A stretch of DNA of 64,000 nt from Elmis aenea (GCA_947652605.1 OX393577.1:24121466-24185465); one strand, 5' to 3'. Shown: positions 33,748 through 46,687, numbered from the stretch's first letter. Numbers and translations: made by a program. Notes: generated by a model not told the origin, from the sequence alone.

Positions 33748-33834
33748 TATGCTCATATTAGACGTTGCGATTTTTCTTACAAATCATTTTTCCACAACGC
33801 AAATCCAAAAAATCGCAACGTCTAAATGTGCATA
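33748..33834. repeat. 87-bp hairpin MITE (TTAGACGTTGCGATTTTT arms)
   Basis: TATGCTCATATTAGACGTTG and its near complement CAACGTCTAAATGTGCATA enclose a 30-nt loop. A partial third arm follows at 33836-33870, and another copy of the arm lies at about 41727-41748. Confidence 0.6.
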
Positions 33835-34406
33835 GGAAAAAAAATCGCAACGGATTTTAAATGTCATAGGATTTTATTCTATTGAACATGCTCTAATTTT
33901 TCAAGGTCAAACATGTGTATTTTATTACATTTCTAGTAACTTCTGGTAATTTTTGTGCCACTATGTTGTCAAAAGGATCACATAACCTACAAAGTATACT
34001 TTTTTCTTATTTTTTTTTAGCACGATACACATTTTGCGATTGTAGTAAACAGACCGCATTAGTAAAAATGCAGATATGTAGGTTAGTATTGGTTATTATG
34101 CGGTTAACTGCCGGTTGGCTGTCATTGGCTGTCATTTAAATGTCAGATAAATTGTGGAGACGGTAGCATTTGCCAGAATGCTCAGATTCCAGAATATGAA
34201 ACACGAGACCGAGAGATTCCTTCGGCAATATTCGGCATTGTTTCGGCTTTTATCGTATGATCCGAGTTTGGTTAGTTTAGTGTCAAAATTGTTGATAGAA
34301 AGTAAATTTAAAGTGTGATGGATATGATGCATTTCAGTTGACAAACACGTTTGAGGTTATGTTTAATGTTATGTTTACTAAATACAAACAACTAAGGTTT
34401 GAAAGT

Positions 34407-34562
34407 ATGGGTCAATCTAAACAGATGAATCTTCCTTAGGTGTAAGCACATTTTGCTGTGGTTACCATTGTTGCTATTGAGATTATGATTGTTATTAACA
34501 AAGGTAACCAAAGTAAAATTTGTTTACACCTAAGGAAGATTCATCTGTTTAGATTGACCCAT
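34407..34562. mobile_element. MITE with 38-bp perfect inverted ends
   Basis: ATGGGTCAATCTAAACAGAT...CCTTAGGTGTAA and its complement. A second inner pair GGTTACC/GGTAACC lies near 34459 and 34503. The target duplication is unclear. Confidence 0.75.
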
Positions 34563-34648
34563 GTAGTATGTTTCAGCCCCCAAACGTTTAATTTTACTTA
34601 TGCAAGTAGATACATAATTTGAGGTTAAGAGTTGGCAGATCTGTGGAA

Positions 34649-34692
34649 GAAAACTTCTTAATTCAGCAAAGAAAACTTCTTAATTCAGCAAA
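34649..34692. repeat. 22-bp unit in perfect tandem, two copies
   Basis: The unit GAAAACTTCTTAATTCAGCA plus AA is present at 34649-34670 and 34671-34692. Confidence 0.85.
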
Positions 34693-35735
34693 ACTGAAAC
34701 ATCATATTTATATAAGTTGAAGTTTTTATCACATACCTATGTAGTCTAGCCATAAATACTGTTACAAAAGTTATTAACAAAGGCCTTAATACAAAAAAGT
34801 GTCCAAATGTAAGCGCTTAATTTTTTATTACGTAGGTACCAAATAGAGTAAAATTTTGTTTGCAGATTAAAATATATTAACGGCTGAAGAATCTTTAAAC
34901 AAACATTACAACAAGGTGTACACTCGTAGTTCTCTAGAAGCCTCTACAGCTGCTAAGAATGTTTTGATGATGATTTTTTGGTGCAATCACAAATCTTCAT
35001 TTTTCTAAAAAGTCGTGAAGCATCCGCTAAAGTTTACCAAAAAAACCCCTTAGAATTGTCTGTTAAACCTTTAAATTGAAATTTGTACAAAATAGTAGTC
35101 GTAGCCTGTTCAGCAAAATTTACCGCCATAAATGAACTTGCACCATTTTCATATTTATTGAATTTTAATATCAGGAAATTTTAATTATTTTAATATTTGT
35201 TTCATTTGAATGAAGCCATATTTTAGTCCGGTTTTGTTTAATAAATAAGAACAAGAAACAAAATACTGTTTATTATCAATACTTATATACTTATTGTTTA
35301 ATTATATTATTCTATTCAACTTTTTTTAATAACTTTTGAACTAACAAGATCATGATAATTTATTTTAGATTTTTATTCAGCATCACATACTTAAGAGATG
35401 TGTCCATTATATGTAAATATACATATAAGATAAATAATTTTGATGGTTTTAGTGGTCTGTATTGAAGGCTTCAGCCGAGCATAAAGAAAACTCTATTGAC
35501 AACCAATATTTCGGATTTATTTTAATCTTACCTCAGGGTTTCTAAGTTACAAACAAGAACATTTTTAAGAAAAATCTGAATAAAAACTGATTGTTTTTAT
35601 TCTTACAAATCAATACTTACTCAAAGTGAGAATGTATCATAAAGCTGAACGAACTACTTGGTTCGCCAGAATAGAAATTTATTTTGCAAATGTATTAAAT
35701 AGTTAAAGTTTTAATGTATATTAGTAAAATTTGAA
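34693..35735. other. Intergenic, nothing recognised
   Basis: AT-rich sequence, no gene or element seen. Confidence 0.45.
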
Positions 35736-35743
35736 TGTATATT

Positions 35744-37160
35744 AAGGTGACCAACTTTCTTACAATGAAAAGGAGGACACAAATTAAAGAGCAAAAAAAA
35801 AGTAAATAAATAAAAGACACATTTTATGCATTGCAAACATTATAATGATAAATGCTTAATAAAAACATTTGTAACTAACACTAACGTGAAATTTTATGCT
35901 TACATGCCTATAACTATTTAAAGGAGAACTTCTCCATTGAATGAATATTTTTTGTCAGTTTATTATCTTCTAACAATATATTGGAAATATCTGAACAAGA
36001 AATGTCCTTCATATTGAATTTTACGGCAAGTGCTGCAGCTAGAGTATCAACATTCAATCTCGATTTCTCACTTGTCCAAAAATCATTAGCAATTGAAAAA
36101 ACTCTTTCAATTGCTGCATTAGTTCCAGGGCAGCACAACACAAATTGAACAAGAATAAATAAATTTTCACATGGAATATGTCCATTTTTGAAATGGCTGA
36201 ATATATCCACCCATTTTTTATCAATTTCAACGTGTTAATTTTCCCATTGTATTAATTTTTCAGAATTTAAATATACATTCAGTCTTCTAATTTCTTCAAA
36301 GAGACAATTGTCGTCTATTTTAATATCTGGCAATTCTTTAGATAAAAACAACACAAGATTCAATATCTGTCCAACATACTGGCGATGAAGCTAAAAAACA
36401 CCATTGAAAACTCTTATTTCCCGTGAGGTTTGTTTTAGACCATTCTTCGATATATTGAAAACATGTTTGGTAAAAATTCTGCACTTCTTTGATAAACTTT
36501 TTCGTTATGCCCGGATTTGATTCCTCTAAGTCTGATAATTTTCTTTTTATAATTAAAGGAAGAAATTTTTCTTCAAATCGAGATTTATATTTAAGGATAA
36601 AGTCATTCAAAATAAGGCTAACTGAAATGTGTTCACCTTCAATCTTTTGAATCGTTTTGTGAAAAATAGATGCTTGATTATGTACAAAATACATTAATAT
36701 CTTAGATATTTCATTATTGAAAAACGATTCCAGGATTTTAGGACATTTGTCTAAACTCAAAAAATATAAGCGAAGAGGCTCGAATAATTGTAGAACACGC
36801 TCTATAGCAGGTGTTAGAGCAAGCCATCTAACTTTTGAGTATCCTAAAAGTTTTTTGTATTCAACATTCGCTTCTTCACAAAATTGTTTTAAGTAGCCAC
36901 GCGAACGGTAAAACGACTAAAATACAAATAAATTGTAGTTATTATTACTTCCACATCAATTGGCATGGCACATGCCGCCGTGTTGATTGCATTTGACAAA
37001 ATATGAGCATTACAGCCTATTCCTAGTATTTTCTTTTGGAGATTTACAGATTTTAGTCTTCAAATATTGAAAAGGACAAAAAGGAGGACACTTTTCAAAG
37101 GAGGATAGAAGTGAAAAAAGGAGGACTGTCCTCCCTAAAGGAGGACGGTTGGTCACCTTA
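35744..37160 (-). mobile_element. hAT transposon copy with decayed transposase
   Basis: Left end AAGGTGACCAACTTTC and right end GGACGGTTGGTCACCTTA. The flanks TGTATATT and TGTATATA agree at 7 of 8 bases. GGAGGACA/GTCCTCC words lie inside both ends. It encodes the transposase remnant at 35914-36925 on the - strand. Confidence 0.85.
35914..36925 (-). pseudogene. hAT transposase, C-terminal two thirds, broken
   Basis: Read from 36925 downward: FCEEANVEYKKLLGYSKVRW, LALTPAIERVLQLFEPLRLY, then a segment around ISVSLILNDFILKYKSRFEE. A frameshift near 36360 leads to ELPDIKIDDNCLFEEIRRLN, then a stop (after QWEN) and KWVDIFSHFKNGHIP. The end is the hAT dimerisation domain: CPGTNAAIERVFSIANDFWT, SEKSRLNVDTLAAALAVKFN. 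The RW-L-P---RV block and the C-terminal domain match hAT transposases common in insect genomes. The N-terminal BED finger and the first catalytic Asp region are missing or lie in the poor sequence above 36925. Confidence 0.85.
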
Positions 37161-37164
37161 TGTA

Positions 37165-37462
37165 TATATGTCGTAGGCATAATGTGAAATCCGGCATTTT
37201 ATAAAACGCCTAGACACAAAACTATTAGCTTCATTTTTATTATTTATTTAAAAAAAAACTTTAACCAACCTTTAATCTGACCCTCTACTACTGACCAAAT
37301 GAATGAGGGTCAGGTTAAAGGTTGGTTAAAGCTTTTTTTTTGTATGAACACAAATGTATGGGTCTAAGAAAAAGTCATAATTTGCTCGTTTTGCCGGCTT
37401 TTTATAAAATGCCTAGGCGTTTTATAAAATGCCGGATTTCACATTATGCCTACGACATATAC
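37165..37462. mobile_element. Palindromic MITE abutting the hAT copy
   Basis: Arms GTCGTAGGCATAATGTGAAA and onward through CCGGCATTTTATAAAACGCC pair with 37462 backwards. An inner pair AACTTTAACCAACCTTTAA with its complement brings the arms to well over 100 nt. It starts about 5 bp after the hAT ends. Confidence 0.8.
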
Positions 37463-37896
37463 ACCAAAAAACGCTCTAGTGTTGAGTTGTTGTAGAAAGC
37501 TCTTGCGTACTGCAGCAGCCAACTTTCCACAAAAATTTATTAAGGCTAAAAGCAACCATTTGGAATAATATATTTATGTTTTTACTTTTGTAAGTATGTT
37601 GAAACCAAAATACTTATCTAGTTCGCTCCATTATAAAAAACAAAAACTTTGTACCAGTATTTATGGCAAGACTAGATAGACAAAGTAGAAAAGATTTATA
37701 AAAATTCACGAACCATTAAATTTTAGCTTTCATAAAAAAAAATTTGAAAGGAAACTAGAAAAACTCAAAACGCTACCGTGACCATTCACAGCATAAAAAT
37801 CCAACTCACACGGTTGGTACTACGGTGCAGCTTTTCATTATCACCTAGTTCACCTGAATTCTGTCATAAACATTTTAACAATCAGATCCTATAAAC

Positions 37897-38130
37897 CAGT
37901 GGTGCCCAACCCATAGCTCGCGAGCAACACGTTGCTCGTGACACCTTGTGATGTGGCTCGCGACAACTTTTGATGTGCTTCATTTTCTTTAACATATTAC
38001 AAATTTTTATTGTTGGTTCATTAAAACTTTTAAAATTAAAATATTAAAATCAAAATATATTATATGTGGCTCGCCTAAAATTTTTAAATTCTAAATTGGC
38101 TTGAGCCCAGTTAAAGGTTGGGCACCACTG
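37897..38130. mobile_element. hAT MITE with perfect 8-bp duplication
   Basis: CAGTGGTGCCCAACCCATAG and GGTTGGGCACCACTG ends. CTATAAAC is duplicated exactly (37889-37896, 38131-38138). 234 bp, non-coding, with several GCTCGCGA words. Confidence 0.92.
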
Positions 38131-38599
38131 CTATAAACTGTCTGACAAACATCACATCAAGAGTGTTGTGAACACACTATGAACAGCACTTGACTTCAAA
38201 CTAACTAGTGCCCTTTGCATAAAAAAAGTTTGATAACGTCATTAATCATGGTATGGACTAATGAAAATATGTAGTATAAGTCCATTGTTTTTTGTTTCGA
38301 GATATTTAAGGATATGCATTTCAGTCAGCATATCGCATTTTTCTTCGTTATTAAAGTTCATTTTTACGACTAACAGGCCTTCAAAACTTTTAGTTTGTTG
38401 GTCGGTTGTCATGGAAACAACATAAACTACAATGACCGGCCTACCTGATTTATAATGGTTATTGTTTAAAACGTATTTTTTGAAATTTGACAATGAAAGA
38501 AAAAGTAAAATACCATGTGTGATACATCTATGGATTTACAAAAATAAATGCTATTTGATTATGTAAATAGCAAAAATTGCACCCATAAGAAAAAACAAA

Positions 38600-38910
38600 G
38601 TTGGTTGTCATAAAACAAAAACGAATCGATCTAGGAAAAATTTGTGACCACCATCCGATTCGGCTTAAAAAGTTGCTTGGGCAATGTTTTAACACATTTG
38701 AAATATTTCAAACTCCGAAGGAGTTATAGACGATTTTCAAAAATCGTATTTTCCGGTTTTTCCCAATTTTCTCAGATACCGTTTGAGATATCTCCAATTT
38801 CTCTTCGGATTATTAATGAGCACCAAATTTAGCAACTTTGCCGAATTTAAACCTATATTCAAGCTATTATAAGCGAGCCATGCCTAAACTCGAATTTCAA
38901 ACACACTGTA
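38600..38910. repeat. Solo right half of a CAGGG-family element
   Basis: Contains AGCAACTTTGCCGAATTTAA, TAAGCGAGCCATGCC and the decayed end ACACACTGTA. No left arm nearby. Confidence 0.5.
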
Positions 38911-39225
38911 TATATTACCTAAATAGTAATCAATTGTAATGCTTTAAACATACTGCAATTAAATCGGCCGCTATTCCTAAAGTATGCTTAGTTATTGTTA
39001 TCCACAGTAAAAAGGTATTATGGACTTTTTAGCTGCTTAAATATAAACAAATAAATAAAATAATTTTTTAAACTATAAGGATACAAGTGTAATAAAATAT
39101 TGGTTGTTTTAAGGATATAATAAACATAATTGTAATATTTTAATTTGTATCATGTTATTTTCGTACTTGAGAGACAACATCTATATCTGGATATGTTTTA
39201 TTTCTGCCCATTTAATCATTTATAT

Positions 39226-40195
39226 CAGATGGGCAACCTCCTGTCCTCAAAAGTCTATAATCTGGCCCGTGGGCATTTTCAAAAGATGCATAAGCCCTTT
39301 ATAAAACACGTTTATTTGTTTTTATAAAAAAAAATCATATTCTTATAAAAAACATAATTATTGCTTATAATCCCTAGTGTACAACTTCTATGCAGAACTG
39401 ACCAATAAAAGCATGGTTGTTCGATTTATTGGTTTTGGTTGACATAACTACCCATTTGGATGAACTGCATACAAAATTACAAAAGGAAAATCAAATAGTC
39501 ACCGAATTGTGTGGATATGTCCATACATTTCAAAACAAATTTAAAGTTTTCGATACATAACAACAATTTATTTATTTTTCATCATTTCACACAGCTTTTA
39601 CCAATACTTATGGAAAACAAAAATGTATCGATATCAATAAAATTGCACGAATTCATTAAAAGGTTCGCTTATTTTAAAAACACCTATTTTTAAATATTTT
39701 CATCTTCATTGATAATATTTACCACAAACAAAATTCTTGAAAAAGTCCCAAAGGAATTTCTAGAATTCTTAGCAGAAAAGAAATAAGATATTTTTGGAAT
39801 TACATAATGAACTTTATGAAAATTTAGGCCCTTGATTGTCGATGCAAAAAAGAATATCAAAAAATTCATCGTGGCACACAATGAAAATTTGGAGCACTTT
39901 GCCCATTGTCACTACTAAAATCGCACCTTATATCAATTAATTATAAAAATATCAGCAGTGGTAAATATCGTACTTCATTTTGTATTAACATTGTGTTTTT
40001 CTTAGTATTGTTTTTCGTTATAAAATTACATGTAACGATCAATAATATAAAGACAATGTTAATAATATCATATCTTTTATTTTGTATCATTTTCACGTTT
40101 TTGTATTTTGAACCACTAAAAATTATGACCCTAGTCTACTCTACATCAGACAAGTTTGATTTGGCCCGCCACTAAAAAAGGTTGCTTAACCCTTA
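39226..40195 (+). mobile_element. hAT relic with a GTF2I/ZBED-like transposase fragment
   Basis: The left part CAGATGGGCAACCTCCTGTC with TCTGGCCCGTGGGC, and the right part GGCCCGCCACTAAAAAAGGT then GCTTAACCCTTA, resemble the degenerate ends of the hAT group whose tips read GGTGGGCAACC. The duplication is not clear. A transposase remnant lies inside. Confidence 0.6.
39395..39900 (+). pseudogene. hAT transposase fragment (GTF2IRD2/ZBED-like group)
   Basis: From about 39396 one frame reads KAWLFDLLVLVDITTHLDEL then HTKLQKENQIVTELCGYVHT and FQNKFKVF. This fits the D-T-HLN-LN-KLQG-----C-MY--V-AF--KL segment of this transposase group. Beyond it, stops break all frames, with weak continuing similarity (PKGISRIL...NYIMNFM). 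No catalytic residues can be assigned. It is an old copy. Confidence 0.6.
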
Positions 40196-40359
40196 TCTAT
40201 ACCATTTAATAACTGCAAGTTCAGTTAACTGTTAAAATTATCTCTTAAAATTAAAAATATTTGATATAATACATAATACTGATACAAACTTGCAATGTTA
40301 TACAGTTAATCATATATATTGCTGTAAGCTTCTTCTCTAATAATCATTCTAAGCTTAGT

Positions 40360-40540
40360 TAGGGTTACCAGACGTACTCTTTTTGAGGTATGCCACTTTT
40401 GTACTTTTTACTTTCTTTCTATTGTCCTCTTTTATACTCTTTTTAATTGTGCAAATACGGTACGTTTTTTTTTTTTTGGTAGGAAGGAGAGATGTCAATT
40501 GTAGGTACTCTTTTTTATATCGTACCATCTGGTAACCCTA
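40360..40540. mobile_element. hAT MITE with perfect 8-bp duplication (TAGGGTTACCAGA ends)
   Basis: TAGGGTTACCAGACGTACTC at the left, TACCATCTGGTAACCCTA at the right. AGCTTAGT is duplicated exactly (40352-40359, 40541-40548). 181 bp, non-coding. Confidence 0.9.
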
Positions 40541-40548
40541 AGCTTAGT

Positions 40549-42312
40549 TGTATCTCGATTCTGCATTCTTGTTTTATAATACTCATATTAAACGGTTAAC
40601 ATAATATAACCCAGACATTTCCTAACAAATGTGTTTAATTGGCCTTTGCTAGCCGTCAGTATTTATTGTCAAATAGGAAAAGAAAAATTATTGTATCCTA
40701 TGTTTATGCTTTGCCGTTATATTAATTCATGTATTTGTAATTGTAATACCTAGACACATGGAATTTTTTTACTATGGCCAGCTACCTGTTCTTTTAAATC
40801 AGTCACTGTTTCTAGAGTAAGCTTTTATTAATGACAAAAACATTAGTATTGTAGAAATAGGTTTATTTAAAAGTAATTTAAATCTTTAAAATACTAAATG
40901 AACTGCTTAAAATAATTCAAGCAATTGTCTATAAAAACACTAAATTTTGTAGCTGCTAGTAACATAAATGTTTTATGATAACAAGCTTTATAAGGTTACA
41001 ATAATTGAGTATAATAAGTTGTTTAAAAGATATAGGTAACATAATATTGCGTATATAAATTACAAGTGTAAAACTTTAATTTGTTGCTTTTGTTTCTTGA
41101 TATTGCTTCGTCAGCTGGTTGCACGCTACTAAAACATTTTAAGTACTGAAATATGTTCCATTTCTACACCATCTTTTAGCTGCAACTTTAAATCATTGTC
41201 AACATTTTTACTAATTTAAAAATATTTGAAAAAATATACCATATCAGTACATACATTCAGTATTGTATGAATAGTTTCTGATAAATTATTACAGTATTTT
41301 CTGTAACGGTTTTCTTTTATAAACATTTCCTTATACTTATATCTGGATTCTGCTTTTGTAATTCAAATAATAAACAATTAACATAACCTACAATTTTCTT
41401 GACAGATTAACGAAATGAACTAAATCTACTGCTACCCGTCGGCATTTAATCATCTCACTCTAAGTAGCTAGCTATTTCAGTTGAAATTTTAAAACTAAAA
41501 CTGAACGTTACGATTGGAACCGAATATATAGTCGGAGATAACCGAAGCGATATATCCGTTGCGTGTGCGAGATTCTGGAAAATGAGCATTCTGGAGTTTG
41601 AGCCCGTCCCAAATTGTGCAGCGCAGTGGCGATTTCGAATCGTACGCAAAAAAAATCGCAAAGTGTAATAGGGGTCGTGTATTTATTTTACAAGCTGTAA
41701 AATATTTTTCTTACAGATGGAAAAAAAATCGCAACGTCTAATATTAGCTTTATAAATAATTCTCGACCGGTCTTACACGATTTATCATTTACTGCCAAAG
41801 TTTACAAAAGTGTACGATTTTGACTTACTATCTAGTTCTCCAAGTTTTGTTATTGGATCTGCGATATCAATTAGTAAAAAATTTCGTAACTTTGTACAAG
41901 TTTGACCGACTTCCTATCTTTGAAAATGAGCTAGATCGTTATGTTTAGACTCGAATTTGGCACACCGTGTATAGTACATTATTTACCGTACGACTAAATT
42001 TTTAAAACATTCATTTTGATGGCAAAATAATCTTTAAAAGTTGCACTCCCCCAAAAATTATTTCTTATTCTTTCTTTAAATCAAATTATCCTTTCTATGG
42101 ATTACTTTGGAGCAAGGCAAGTGTCGAAAGAGTTTTATCAATTGTAACTAATGAACTATATAGAAATAATTAAGATGAGAAGTGTTTATAAATGAATTAG
42201 AAGGAATGAGCGAATTATTATACATACATTATCCACAGCTACTGTCCAATAAAAAATATAAACGTTAATTATTTTTAAAAAACAATAAACGAATAAACAT
42301 TATATATTTATT
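40549..42312. other. Intergenic; solo CAGGG-family right half at about 41780-41971
   Basis: The part ending CGAATTTGGCACACCGTGTA with GACCGACTTCC and AGCTAGATCG words resembles a decayed right arm of the fold-back family. The rest shows nothing. Confidence 0.4.
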
Positions 42313-42418
42313 TACAGAGTGTCCCTGTCCACCTAGTGCGTATTTCCTTCATTATATGGTTTATTATTCAAAATAGAAAAATAATGCAATAACTGTTGGA
42401 GATCATGTGCTTCATAAC

Positions 42419-43201
42419 TTGGCCTACCATATTTTGCTTAAGTCAAACCGGGACCCGATGACCTTCTTTTTAATCGAAAGAAATTGGCACAACAAAGTGG
42501 GGGGAAGGACACAAAATGCGCCGCAGGTGTTTTTTATTTTTTTATTTTAACAGATCAAATGTGTTTTAATGCCAAATTAGATGATGTAGAGTACATACCT
42601 TATCATCCAAAATTGCAGTTTTATGGCAAACTTCTGATTTTTTTTATCAGACCGCCCCACACTTCTCACAAACTTATTTTTAATAAAGGTAAAAACTTTC
42701 ACAAATAATATCGATTTAAGTAAAAGAATATAAATATAATATTACTATAAATCTTTTAAAAGTAAAACTATTTCCGTCATAAATTTAAAAAAAAAAGGAA
42801 AAACATCAGCTTGTGTTTTAAATTTATTTTATTTTATTCGTGGCTGGTCTCATAAATTTTAACAATATTTGTAAACAAAACATTGTGTATTAGCTCGAAT
42901 CCGGGCCCCCTTTGTAACACCGGACCCCGGGAATTAGTCCCGTCTTCCCCCCCCCCCTGTGATAGGTCCTGAGCAACCCTATGACACCCGCGCAAAGACG
43001 TTTCACAACAAAATGACTGAAACACGTTATTCTTAGATTCTCGTTCTTTTTTGTTACCCGCGCGGACCGATTTCACGAAAAAATCGGTGCGGAAAGTTTT
43101 TTTTCAGAAACCGGGACAAACGCGAAACCTATACCGGGACACCGGGACATAACCTCTAAACCGGGACTGTCCCGGCCAAACCGGGACGTGTGGTAGGCCT
43201 A
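42419..43201. mobile_element. hAT element with perfect 8-bp duplication (GGCCTACCA ends)
   Basis: TTGGCCTACCATATTTTGCT and GTGTGGTAGGCCTA ends, with AAACCGGGAC words next to both. TTCATAAC is duplicated exactly (42411-42418, 43202-43209). Its interior (about 42484-42830) is homologous to parts of 20050-20280 and 22670-22800 in the CAGTGGCGTAG element. Confidence 0.88.
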
Positions 43202-43561
43202 TTCATAACCTAAAATTGTTTTCAGCTTCAGCTATACCGATATGTAACTTTTTTACTTTAAACGCAACACCCTAATAAATTTTTCACTTTTTAGATTCCA
43301 AATTCAATTTTATTTTCAAGATGTAAAAGTTTTTTTGTACCTAAATCATTAGTATTCAAGTTATTTACGTTTTTTTAGAAATTTAATGAATACAGATTTG
43401 TAACAAAATATTTTTATTTAGCGATTTAACAACGCCAGTGTAAATAAAATAACTTGGAATTTCGTTAATAATACTTTTAAAGTGCCTTCTGAATAATTAA
43501 AGTCTTCATTTTCGCAATCACAATACTTTCTTCATACTACTACGTATGGCGAAAGTAAAAA

Positions 43562-44310
43562 TACAGGGTATTCCATTTAAAAAAACGGGCGTGCACGAAT
43601 TCGTCTCCAAGATAAGCCGTAATCCTTAAGCTGCTACGTCTACCTGCGAAGGGGCACATCAATTCGTCCCTGGTAATCCCTCTATAAACACGTTTACTTC
43701 GCGCTTGTCGGTGTTGTTTTAGACCACTTTAAGAATATTAATTTATTTGACCAATTTTAAAGGAATAGCCAAAACAAATAATATTTTAAAAGTTGTCGCT
43801 ATTTGCGACTTGTCAAAAAACGCATTAACAAAGTTGTTACTTCTACAAGAAATAGTCGTTTATAAAAAAATAATTACATAGGCCTATTATCCTATTAACA
43901 GTATATACATGAGCCGCACATTTAACAAAGTGAAACTTCGAAATCTTTGAATTTTTAAACAACAAAATATTTTGTTTCAAAAGTTCGATACGTTTACGCA
44001 CCGCTAGATCTCTAATTCGCACTTCCTCTGTTAGACTTTGCAATTTGATATATATGTATCTATTTGCATTTTTGTTAATATTTCAACAAAGACAAATAAA
44101 TTAGGATGGGGGGAAGAAATGAAAACGAAAGTTATATTGGAAACGAAGAAACCACCGTTTATTAGTATAGACATGATTAACTAGTAAACTAGTGATAAGT
44201 AAATCATTAGGCCTAATCCTTTGGCCGGGGACGAATTGGTGTGTGGGATTAAAGGAATCCAAGTAGCTGTGGACGAATTCGTGGCCGACCAAAAAAACGG
44301 ACCGACAAAA
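43562..44310. repeat. Inner fold-back (CACGAATTCGTC arms)
   Basis: TACAGGGTATTCCATTTAAA then AAACGGGCGTGCACGAATTC at the left. GGACGAATTCGTGGCCGACC with AAAAAAACGG at the right. The arms match loosely (AATTCGTCCC and GGACGAATT also pair). Confidence 0.55.
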
Positions 44311-45268
44311 ACAAACACCCGTTGTATTATTATAAAAGCTTAATTAATTCAGCAGGTACTATAAGAGTATTGTTAACGAAACTCCCAAGTTATTTTACGC
44401 TGCCGTTGTTAAATCGCTAAATAAAAACATTTTGTTACAGATTTGTATCGCTGAAAACAATTTTAGGTATGAAGCACATGTTCTTCAACAGATTTTGTTT
44501 TTACATTTTTTTCTATTTTGAATAATAAACCATAATGAAAGAAATACGCACTAGGTGGACACTCTGACATAAAATATTACTTAAGAATTATAAACTGATA
44601 ATTTTTGCGTATTACACTTTTTGAATTGCATTAGCTGGTCATTACAATAAACAATTAGTTGTATTCACATATTTATATCATGACAAGTTTTTACATTGTA
44701 GTAAACTACATTAGCAACATTAGCACAAACTTCTGTTGCAATCCGCTTGGTTTTAATTACATTTCTAACAACGTCTCTGGCACATGTTGCTTTTATTACA
44801 CAAAACACGGATAAAAAACTTAAATTGCGGAAAACTGTCTTGAAATTTAAAGGTATTTAAGGAATCGTAGAACGCATGAAAATTCTGTGTTTACCCTCAT
44901 TCTTAAATAAAACAGAAAAATGGTGAGTTTTACTGCAATGCTTTGGGGTGCAACGATGCCCAACACTGTCATAGACATTTCCTAGGTTTGGATGTTGAAA
45001 CGACATCCAAAAAGAAACCGTTGTAAGTCCCATGAGATTTTAAACTTTAGCATTTGATTATGTGTACAGAATTCGAGATTCTGCTACTAAATAAACTAAC
45101 AATAAGACAATTTCACTTGAGTTTTGCAGTAAAGCGCTCTATGTTTTTGACTTGTTTTAGTTTCAGCAAATTTATAAACAAGGATGTGGCATTTTGAAAG
45201 GCGATAAAGCAAATTTGTTTTTAAAAAAATGTGAACTAAGACCAAGCATAGTTTATTTATTAAGTATA

Positions 45269-46687
45269 TACAGGGTGTCCCAGATTACATTTCGAGCATG
45301 GGGATCTCGGTTATTATAAGAGATACAGGTTTGTTTAAATTAGATGAATTATTCCTTAGTATGAGAGGAGCCACAATCAATTTTTAAAAGTACAACATTT
45401 CTCGTATTTCAGATGTTATAGCAAAAAAATATGAAAATATCGAATTTCATTTTTCTTCCATAACTTTTTTGTCTTAATCATTAGAACAATTTTATTTGTA
45501 CTTTCTTAAGGTACTTTTTAATGGAGAATGTATCTAACTGTTATTTTAGATACCATACCATTTTTGAGATATTACCCCTAGTTTCATTTTTTTTCTTATG
45601 GGCCGCGAAGTTGGCTATGGAATAGTTAGATGTGCTTTTTTTCTCTTTTAAATGAGATATTACTTGCTATATCTATTTTTATAAATAAGTGATAAAATGA
45701 AGAAAAATCTTAATTTACCCATCACTTTAAAAAATCAAATGATAGTTACTATTTGTGTGGTATCATTTATTAGAATGTTATAGTATTGTTGTGTAATTCG
45801 ATAGTCTTTGTAGCAAAGTTATCATATAATTATGGGCACATTTACATCTAATTAAAAAATTGAAATGTTGAAATGCTACATTCTTTGCAATAGAAACTGT
45901 GTAAAATAGATAATTTATTCAATTATTGATTTGTTTTGAATTTTTAGTTGTTTTCTAGAAAAAACATATTCTTTTAAATTTATTTCTAAATTTCTGTAAT
46001 TACGCACCCTTCGTTGCCTTTTCTCGGGATATAGCTCTAAGTATATTCGCTTAGCTACTACACAGTTTTTATGGTAAAGAATGTAGCATCTCAACATGTC
46101 AATTTTTCGCTATTTTTAAATGTAGCCATCATTATAACAATTACAACAACAAAGACTATCGAATTACACAACTGTCATTTGACATTTAATTAGTTGTTTT
46201 TTGTTTTTATTTTCATAGATAGCTTGATAAGTGATGGGTAAAATACGATTTTTCTTCATTTTGTGACTTATTTATAAAAATAGGTATAGCAAGTAATATC
46301 TCATTTAAAAGAGAAAAAAAGCACATTTAACTATTCCATAGCCAACTTCGCGGCCCATAAGAAAAAATGAAATTTGGGGTAATGTCTCGAAAATGATAGG
46401 TTGATAAAAAAAAAAAAATAACACTTACATTCTCCATTAAAAAGTACCTCGAGAAAGTACAAATAAAATTGTTCTAATGATGAAGACAAAAAAGTTATGA
46501 GAGAATAAAGAAATTGGACATTTTCATATTTGTTGCTATAACATCTGAAGTACGAGGAATTTTGTACTTTTAAAAATTGATTGTGGCTCCTCTCATACTA
46601 AGGAATAATTCATCTAATTTAAACAAACCTGAATCTCTTATATAAGCGAGATCACCATGCTGGAAATGAAATCTGGGACACCCTGTA
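45269..46687. mobile_element. Fold-back element, TA|CAGGG ends (1.4 kb)
   Basis: TACAGGGTGTCCCAGATTAC and its complement. Subterminal GGGGATCTCGGTTATTATAA. Arms about 650 nt each, closely matched (GGCCGCGAAGTTGGCTATGG and its complement at 45600 and 46345). Centre at about 45980. Confidence 0.88.

Larger units (their letters stand above)
42313..44567. mobile_element. Fold-back element (GTGCGTATTTC arms) with a nested hAT and a nested fold-back
   Basis: Left TACAGAGTGTCC, CCACCTAGTGCGTATTTCC and TATGGTTTATTATTCAAAAT pair with 44567 backwards. Inner arms (AGCGATTTAACAACG near 43420 and CGTTGTTAAATCGCT near 44405) continue the palindrome. The same family is present at 47745-48846. Inserts: hAT 42419-43201 and a fold-back at about 43562-44310. 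Confidence 0.8.

Noticed and set aside
33751..41748. Matching inverted 21-mers (ATATTAGACGTTGCGATTTT) 8 kb apart, as ends of one large transposon
   Set aside because: A closer partner arm exists at 33809-33834, and the interval holds unrelated insertions and no coding content. They are probably separate copies of a small hairpin repeat.
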